Shown in pieces: positions 7,248 through 10,692 of a stretch of 10,692 nt of DNA (its first letter is position 1; each line of letters starts with the position of its first letter). The notes beneath the pieces are model-generated. The model was not told where the DNA came from and did not search any database. It was given only the letters and a program-made list of their open reading frames with translations. Location of the stretch: NCBI GenBank assembly GCA_900547805.1, contig URIE01000059.1, positions 1 to 10,692 on the forward strand, given 5' to 3'. This DNA comes from an uncultured Collinsella sp. (GTDB lineage: Bacteria; Actinomycetota; Coriobacteriia; Coriobacteriales; Coriobacteriaceae). A program made the translations under genes and the position numbers.

Positions 7248-7280
7248 AAGCGCGTAAACCCGGCCTGGACTTACGCGCTT
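7248..7280 (-). promoter_or_regulatory. Strong leader hairpin upstream of the DUF2798-like gene
   Basis: The DNA has perfect 10-bp inverted arms, AAGCGCGTAA and TTACGCGCTT. On the minus-strand RNA the stem extends to 14 bp through G-U, U-G and two C-G pairs, with a 5-base AGGCC loop. On the plus strand the same positions would be mismatches, so selection on a minus-strand transcript is likely. The hairpin ends 24 nt before the ribosome binding site and is followed by a weak CTCGCTTTT tract. It could be an attenuator, a terminator for upstream transcription or a protein site. Confidence 0.5.
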
Positions 7281-7380
7281 GCTACTCAACCACGAGGGAT
7301 TCTATCGCATCGTGATATATGGGCCCGCAAAATTCCACAACGGATGGTCTAAGTGCCAGCGAGACGGCGCGCGGGGCGAC

Positions 7381-7494
7381 TTATAACAATCCGAAGCTAT
7401 CCTCGTTTAACAAAAAGTCGAGCACGCCCATCGTAAGCACACCTCGTTCGTCCTGCAGCGGCTTATCGAGATACTGGTTGCGCCGTATTTCCAT
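7381..7494 (-). pseudogene. Relic of an AAA ATPase (DUF4143-type): N-terminus joined to C-terminus
   Basis: A 37-codon open frame, with AGGAGG just upstream of its ATG, reads MEIRRNQYLDKPLQ followed by DERGVLTMGVLDFLLNEDSF. The first part resembles the extreme N-terminus of the large family of AAA ATPases with a DUF4143 domain (usual form M.IKR..YL.KL). The second resembles the extreme C-terminus of the same family (D..GIL.IGL.DFLL). The roughly 380 residues between them, including the P-loop, are absent. I read this as an internally deleted remnant that happens to stay in frame, not a functional gene. The assignment rests on short motifs recalled by eye. The flanking 7281-7380 and 7495-7570 contain nothing else that I can support. 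Confidence 0.5.
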
Positions 7495-7570
7495 CAATCC
7501 TCCTGTTATTGGACCGACAGCTCTATTTAGATATTTTGCCGTTTCCGGCATTTCTACTCAACTAGCTATG

Positions 7571-7798
7571 TTAACCCGCCGCTTGCGCGGCCAGCTCCGG
7601 ATGGAACTCGCACTCCGACTCCATCATCTTTTTCCAGGTCTTCCTGTAGCACCCGTCCTCGAGCTGCCCGCGCATGAGGGACGTCCTGTCCCCGACGCGT
7701 GCTGCCTCGTACAGCCACTTGAACCACATCAGGTAACTGTGGAGCTTGCGGGTCGACACGCCCTTGAACCTCTGTGTTTGGTCAAGTTCAAGTGCTAG
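7571..7798 (-). pseudogene. Transposase C-terminal remnant, IS1595-like
   Basis: The open frame ending in TAA at 7571 encodes QRFKGVSTRKLHSYLMWFKW and continues for about 45 residues. The F.GVSTKYL..YL.WF pattern is the C-terminal end of IS1595-type DDE transposases as I recall them. The catalytic core, the zinc-ribbon N-terminus and the terminal inverted repeats are not in the window, and the frame is closed by a TGA at 7825 inside the dispersed repeat. It therefore looks like a truncated insertion-sequence relic. Family assignment is tentative. Confidence 0.45.
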
Positions 7799-7804
7799 TT
7801 TCGG

Positions 7805-7829
7805 AAAGGGGCCGTCCCTTTGTCACATT
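7805..7829 (+). repeat. Dispersed 25-bp repeat, copy 1 (left arm degraded)
   Basis: This segment matches 8392-8416 at 23 of 25 positions, in the same orientation, and shares the exact 16-mer GTCCCTTTGTCACATT (7814-7829). The left arm of the palindrome seen in copy 2 is only partly preserved here. It abuts the transposase relic. Confidence 0.85.
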
Positions 7830-7911
7830 GGGCGCAGTCAGTCCCGCTAATGGAACTCCAAATCACAGCCCCCGTCGCATCATGCCGATAATGATCGATA
7901 AGGAGGCTGCC

Positions 7912-8016
7912 ATGAACAACCAAGCAAGCGATGGCATCACCGAAGCTGGCAAGGATCTCGTCCTCAGCTGCATCAAGAATCCCAAGCTGCGCGACCACGT
8001 GCGCAAATGCACTTAG
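7912..8016 (+). CDS. Small ORF, 34-aa hypothetical protein
   Basis: A 35-codon frame (stop included) with a near-ideal ribosome binding site, AAGGAGG, 5 nt before its ATG. Its codons (AAG, CTC, GTC, CGC, ATC) look like those of the flanking genes. The peptide is soluble and slightly basic, with two cysteines (SCIKNP and RKCT) and no membrane segment. I do not recognise it. An in-frame ATG at 7882 has no comparable ribosome binding site. It lies on the plus strand between the two copies of the dispersed repeat and just upstream of the antisense RNA promoter. It could be an accessory small protein or the surviving end of a larger gene. Confidence 0.45.
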   Translation: MNNQASDGITEAGKDLVLSCIKNPKLRDHVRKCT

Positions 8017-8021
8017 TTTTT
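7999..8021 (+). terminator. Weak terminator overlapping the small ORF stop
   Basis: GTGCG and TGCAC (7999-8003 and 8008-8012) form a 5-bp stem, including one G-U pair, around a CAAA loop. They are followed by TTAGTTTTT. The stem is short, so the call is weak. It would separate the small ORF from the promoter at 8038. Confidence 0.35.
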
Positions 8022-8037
8022 GAAACGCCACTACCGA

Positions 8038-8066
8038 TTGTCCAAAATGTCATTCGTGGGTAGAAT
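8038..8066 (+). promoter_or_regulatory. Promoter of the putative antisense RNA
   Basis: TTGTCC (8038-8043), a 17-nt spacer and TAGAAT (8061-8066) make a strong sigma-70-type promoter on the plus strand. The predicted start is about 8073. No protein-coding start follows before the hairpin at 8121. Confidence 0.65.
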
Positions 8067-8072
8067 AGTGTC

Positions 8073-8155
8073 GACGGCAGCCCAAGTTGTAGCTAGCTGG
8101 GCAGCGCCGTTGTTTGCATTAGGGGGTCAACGCCTTAGCGGCGGCGACCCCTTCT
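8073..8155 (+). ncRNA. Putative antisense RNA, type I antitoxin candidate
   Basis: A transcript from the promoter at 8038-8066 would be about 80 nt. It would contain a 5' hairpin (ACGGC 8074-8078 with GCCGT 8106-8110, and GCCCA 8080-8084 with TGGGC 8098-8102) and a terminator-like hairpin at 8121-8153 followed by CTGTT. Its 3' part is complementary to the 3' end of the small membrane-peptide gene on the minus strand, including that gene's stop codon. Convergent RNAs overlapping at a shared hairpin are the layout of Fst/par-type type I systems. That this RNA exists and acts as an antitoxin is inference. Confidence 0.5.
8121..8153. terminator. Hairpin shared by convergent transcripts (bidirectional terminator candidate)
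   Basis: GGGGTC (8123-8128) pairs with GACCCC (8146-8151), extendable by one G-U and one A-T pair, and CGCC (8131-8134) pairs with GGCG (8140-8143) around a TTAGC loop. The toxin-like gene's TAA lies in this loop. The plus-strand side is followed by CTGTT; the minus-strand side lacks a T tract. Confidence 0.5.
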
Positions 8156-8260
8156 GTTGCGCTTCGAACGCTGCTTGAGTGCCTCGGAAAGGCCGACAAG
8201 CGCCGTGAAGAACGAGACCAAAGCGGTCAGAAGTCTCACGAAATCAATCAAATCGGTCAT
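8135..8260 (-). CDS. Small basic membrane peptide, type I toxin candidate
   Basis: A 41-aa peptide. Residues 7-28 form a hydrophobic helix (FVRLLTALVSFFTALVGLSE), and the last 13 residues are strongly basic (KQRSKRNRRGRRR). A single membrane helix with a charged tail, at 30-50 aa, is the build of many type I toxins such as Fst. The ATG at 8260 has GGAGG at 8273-8269 with an 8-nt spacer; the ATG at 8266 is too close. That ribosome binding site can pair with CCTCC (8286-8282), which would hide it in a hairpin as in par loci. The candidate promoter (-10 TAGAAT at 8330-8325) gives a leader of about 60 nt. A plus-strand RNA overlaps its 3' end. The sequence belongs to no toxin family I can name; it could instead be a holin-like or regulatory peptide. 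Confidence 0.6.
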   Translation of the reverse strand: MTDLIDFVRLLTALVSFFTALVGLSEALKQRSKRNRRGRRR

Positions 8261-8268
8261 GGGCATCA

Positions 8269-8286
8269 CCTCCCATCAGATGGAGG
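8269..8286 (-). promoter_or_regulatory. Hairpin sequestering the ribosome binding site of the toxin-like gene
   Basis: CCTCC (8286-8282) and GGAGG (8273-8269) can pair across an 8-nt loop on the minus-strand RNA, masking the Shine-Dalgarno sequence. Directly upstream, GGGCAGCGCCC (8295-8285) forms a competing 4-bp hairpin. Confidence 0.45.
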
Positions 8287-8324
8287 GCGCTGCCCGGCAC
8301 ATGGAACTGCCGTCAACAATACCG

Positions 8325-8372
8325 ATTCTACCAGAGCCTAGTTATATATACGAATATATGTTCGTATTCCAA
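8325..8372 (-). promoter_or_regulatory. Promoter region of the toxin-like gene with a palindrome
   Basis: A -10 box TAGAAT (8330-8325) has only a weak -35 (TTCGTA, 18 nt upstream). A second overlapping option is TTGGAA (8372-8367), a 16-nt spacer and TATATA (8350-8345). The perfect inverted repeat ATACGAA-N6-TTCGTAT (8348-8367) overlaps the promoter elements and may be an operator. Confidence 0.45.
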
Positions 8373-8386
8373 GAACACAGGCCCCC

Positions 8387-8413
8387 GTGACAAAGGGACT
8401 GTCCCTTTGTCAC
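8387..8413. repeat. Perfect 27-bp palindromic intergenic repeat
   Basis: GTGACAAAGGGAC and GTCCCTTTGTCAC are perfect 13-bp arms around a single T. The element starts one base after the HAD stop codon and has no T tract, so it is not a typical intrinsic terminator. The 25-bp segment 8392-8416 recurs at 7805-7829 in the same orientation. It behaves like a REP- or MITE-type dispersed element; its copy number cannot be judged here. Confidence 0.9.
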
Positions 8414-8414
8414 A

Positions 8415-9278
8415 TTATTCGATAACGGTGCGGGAATTCTGCTTATGCATGGTGGCGAGCATGTGTTTGGGGACGGCGTGGACCATGCAGCTGCCGATGG
8501 TCGCGCTCGCGGCGGCTTTAGCTGCATCGCTGGCGTTTTTGGTCGCGTAGCTGTGGCGGAAACGCTTGAGCATGGCGATATCGTTGCCGCCATCGCCATA
8601 GACCGCGACCTCGTCCTCGGCAATACCGTAGTAGCCCGCCAGCCAGGCAACACTCTCGCCCTTATTGCACGACGCATCCGTGATCTCGAACATCACCGGG
8701 TCGAACGGCGCGTTGACCACGCGGTCCGAGCGCTCGGCCAGATACGCCTTAAGGTCGCGCTCCAGCTCGGGCGAGGTCACGCGGCAGTTAATCTTGCACA
8801 CGTCGTGACGCAAGATGTCGCCGATCGACTGGTCGAAATACTGCTCCTCGTGATAGCCGCCACGCGCACGCATGCCGCGCATCACGATGCGCTTGATAGG
8901 ACTGTCCTTTTTAAAGCCCGCCTGATGCATCTCGAACGAGCCGCTCGAGAACATGCCATCGGGCGTGGAGCAGTCGAAGCAAATATCCGGAAACTCCTTG
9001 AGCAGCTCCTCGGTGATCTGTGGGTCGATGGTCCAGGTCTTGAGTACCTCGCCATGGCTGTCGCGAACGATGGATCCGTTGGAGCAGCAGGCGTCAAGCG
9101 CCAGCCCCGTAAAGCCATGCTCGCCAATCGGCAGCGTCGAGCGTCCGGTCGCGGGAACCACATGCAGGCCAGCCTCGATCAGCTCGCGAATGGCACGGCG
9201 GATGGTCCCATCTGCCTCGTGCAGGGCGTTCAGCAGCGTTCCGTCTAAGTCACTCGCAAACATCTTGATCATGGGCAT
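8415..9278 (-). CDS. Cof-type HAD-IIB family phosphatase
   Basis: A 287-aa cytosolic haloacid-dehalogenase-type hydrolase of subclass IIB, expected to dephosphorylate small phospho-metabolites such as sugar phosphates or cofactors with Mg2+. All four HAD motifs are visible: the nucleophile region D10-L-D12-G-T-L, motif II ATGRS (T44), motif III lysine in CNKGES (K206) and motif IV GDGGND (D229, D233). The cap domain lies between residues 85 and 200, as usual for Cof-type proteins. The start at 9278 has AAGGAG only 4 nt away; an ATG at 9272 (third codon) has better spacing and could be the true start. A -10-like TACAAT lies at 9306-9301 with no good -35. The stop codon touches the palindromic repeat. 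The substrate is unknown. Confidence 0.95.
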   Translation of the reverse strand: MPMIKMFASDLDGTLLNALHEADGTIRRAIRELIEAGLHVVPATGRSTLPIGEHGFTGLALDACCSNGSIVRDSHGEVLKTWTIDPQITEELLKEFPDICFDCSTPDGMFSSGSFEMHQAGFKKDSPIKRIVMRGMRARGGYHEEQYFDQSIGDILRHDVCKINCRVTSPELERDLKAYLAERSDRVVNAPFDPVMFEITDASCNKGESVAWLAGYYGIAEDEVAVYGDGGNDIAMLKRFRHSYATKNASDAAKAAASATIGSCMVHAVPKHMLATMHKQNSRTVIE

Positions 9279-9319
9279 GCCTCTCCTTCGTCTGCACGAT
9301 ATTGTAGACGAGAACGGGC

Positions 9320-9337
9320 GCGCCCATGCAAGGGCGC
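9320..9337 (-). other. GC hairpin between the MFS and HAD genes
   Basis: GCGCCC-ATGCAA-GGGCGC is a perfect 6-bp stem in the 121-bp gap. No T tract follows on the minus strand, so it is at best a weak or protein-assisted terminator or a processing site. Nothing else is evident in 9279-9399. Confidence 0.3.
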
Positions 9338-9399
9338 TCCAACGCGCCGGGACATTCGCTCCCGCAAAGCCGCAGTGCCCCAGTGCGTTAAATCAATCG

Positions 9400-10650
9400 T
9401 TACGAGCGACTTTTCAGCCAATAAAACAGCGCAGTCGTCAACGTCAGCACCGCCAACATGCCTGCGAATACAATCGCCGGTGTCCATCGATCATATGCAA
9501 CCCCGTACGTCAATTGGCCGATAGGTATTGCGCAGGAAAGGACCATGTAAACGACCGAAAGCACTTTTCCGCAGAGCTTAGTCGGCGCTGCCCGCTGAAC
9601 AAACGCGATGATTTCAACCGACGCAATGCTTGCCCACACCATGACCCATGCCGAACCAACCGCAAACACGGTGAACATGTATGCATCTGCGCCGAACAGT
9701 AGCGTGACAATGATCGGTGCGACTCCAAAACAGATCCTCGCAACATATCGACATATGCCATTGAAAGAAAAACGATGCGGCCAAATGCCGACCAAGCCAC
9801 TGCCGGCAAGACCACCCAAGCCCATAGCCACCTCAACTATCCCAACGTAGGACGATTGCATGCCGAGATGCTTTGTAACAATAATGGGAGCGCCAATCGA
9901 TAGCCCAACCAACGCAAGGTTTAAAACGGCCGCAAGCAAAATCACGGCGACCAATGATGCATTTTGCAACAGATACCGAATCGACTCCCGAAAATCGTTT
10001 CGGCATGTCGTACGAGTCGCGCCGTCTCCCATCGTTTCAGATGAGGCATTTTGCTTGAGTGCACCTCTAAACAGCAGGGCTGAAATCGCAAACGTCACCG
10101 ACGCGGTTGCGCAAAGAGCATCGATGCCAAAGCACCCATAGACTGCCGTCCCGACCACAGGGCCCAAGATATTGCTCACCATGGTCGACTGCGAAACCAA
10201 TGCAGTGGCCCGCTCAACCTTCTCTTCACCCGCCATGCGCACCGTCTCAATTTGGAGCATCGGCTTTAGCAGCGATTGAACGCCATATTGAACACAAAGT
10301 ATCGCTACTACGACGACCGCAAGAGGCAATGAGCGCTTCATGGGGATAGACAGCAGCGATGCAGTCATCAGAGCAATACCGAGGGCCACGAGGACCTCGC
10401 GCTGTCTTCCCCGATCCGCCAAGATTCCGCCAACCGGAGTTGCGAGTACGCCGGGTATGAACGCTATCGCCACGACGACGCCATATAACGTTGACGATCC
10501 ACTGCAATCGAACAAGTAAAGTGGATACGCAAAGCACAGCGCCGACAGCATCGAATACGTGCACAGCTGCGCAACAAGAAGGCCAAAAAGCCTGATAGAT
10601 CGCACTGTTTTTTGCGTCAAGGAGACGTTACTCCTCCGCATTCCAGCCAT
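9400..10650 (-). CDS. MFS transporter (putative exporter)
   Basis: A 416-aa integral membrane protein with about 12 hydrophobic segments in two halves, split by a hydrophilic loop at roughly residues 190-215. It belongs to the major facilitator superfamily. The loop between helices 2 and 3 carries the hallmark GGILADRGRQRE (74-85). The overall pattern is like macrolide-efflux or MFS_3-type proteins, so drug or metabolite export is a reasonable but unproven role. The chosen ATG at 10650 has AGGGG 7 nt upstream. The open frame continues into the adapter, giving the artefactual N-terminus MCIRDR, which must be discarded. Because only 16 genomic bases precede this ATG, a start further upstream cannot be fully excluded. 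The gene is co-oriented with the HAD gene, with a 121-bp gap. Confidence 0.9.
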   Translation of the reverse strand: MAGMRRSNVSLTQKTVRSIRLFGLLVAQLCTYSMLSALCFAYPLYLFDCSGSSTLYGVVVAIAFIPGVLATPVGGILADRGRQREVLVALGIALMTASLLSIPMKRSLPLAVVVVAILCVQYGVQSLLKPMLQIETVRMAGEEKVERATALVSQSTMVSNILGPVVGTAVYGCFGIDALCATASVTFAISALLFRGALKQNASSETMGDGATRTTCRNDFRESIRYLLQNASLVAVILLAAVLNLALVGLSIGAPIIVTKHLGMQSSYVGIVEVAMGLGGLAGSGLVGIWPHRFSFNGICRYVARICFGVAPIIVTLLFGADAYMFTVFAVGSAWVMVWASIASVEIIAFVQRAAPTKLCGKVLSVVYMVLSCAIPIGQLTYGVAYDRWTPAIVFAGMLAVLTLTTALFYWLKSRS

Positions 10651-10666
10651 AAGCCTACCCCTATAC

Positions 10667-10692
10667 CTGTCTCTTATACACATCTCCGAGCC
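10667..10692 (-). other. Nextera read-2 adapter remnant (not genomic)
   Basis: The last 26 bases are CTGTCTCTTATACACATCT followed by CCGAGCC, the reverse complement of the start of read-through into the Nextera read-2 adapter. Translated on the minus strand this yields the notorious MCIRDR artefact fused to the MFS protein. Confidence 0.97.

Noticed and set aside
7805..8413. CRISPR-like array
   Set aside because: There are only two repeat copies about 560 bp apart, with genes between them and no spacer periodicity.
10651..10683. N-terminal extension MCIRDR... of the MFS protein
   Set aside because: Most of it is translated adapter sequence; the first supported start is the ATG at 10650 with a ribosome binding site.

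Overview
The window is 10.6 kb of high-GC Gram-positive DNA. Gene content, codon choice, strong AGGAGG-type ribosome binding sites and an intergenic GTCCCTTTGTCAC palindrome fit a gut actinomycete of the class Coriobacteriia, most likely Collinsella or a close relative; this assignment is inference. Both ends are sequencing adapter: the first 26 bases are the tail of the Nextera read-1 adapter and the last 26 are the reverse complement of the start of the read-2 adapter. Genomic sequence therefore runs from about 27 to 10666.

Nearly all genes lie on the minus strand, so transcription runs right to left. From the right: an MFS exporter-like protein (9400-10650) and a Cof-type HAD phosphatase (8415-9278). 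Next comes a gene-poor accessory stretch (7213-8414) with a dispersed palindrome, a compact convergent locus that looks like a type I toxin-antitoxin module (small basic membrane peptide 8135-8260 minus, antisense RNA about 8073-8155 plus), a 34-codon small ORF (7912-8016 plus) and relics of a transposase and an AAA ATPase. Then follow a tandem DUF2798-like membrane protein (6751-7212) and a LysR regulator (5751-6647).

Downstream of the LysR gene is an apparent four-gene unit. It holds an amidohydrolase-2-like protein (4582-5625), two tandem proteins resembling the neutral/alkaline ceramidase N-terminal domain (3351-4580 and 2212-3339), and a beta-glucoside-family PTS EIIBC permease (597-2054). 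A strong intrinsic terminator (529-561) closes it. A promoter and two inverted repeats placed like LysR-type recognition and activation sites precede it. The simplest reading is a LysR-controlled uptake and hydrolysis locus for a glycosylated or acylated substrate. By eye, the amidohydrolase and the first ceramidase-like protein have lost most metal-ligand residues, whereas the second ceramidase-like protein keeps them. At the far left is the 5' part of a TetR-family regulator gene with a TTG start (27-271) and palindromic operator candidates upstream.

The most novel-looking part is the 7.8-8.4 kb segment. The toxin-antitoxin-like locus and the small ORF lie between two directly repeated copies of a 25-bp element (23 of 25 positions identical), one next to the transposase relic and one touching the HAD stop codon. 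The toxin and antisense promoters share sequence blocks in the same order, and the toxin Shine-Dalgarno can be folded into a hairpin. This is reminiscent of Fst/par type I systems, but the peptide sequence is not one I recognise.
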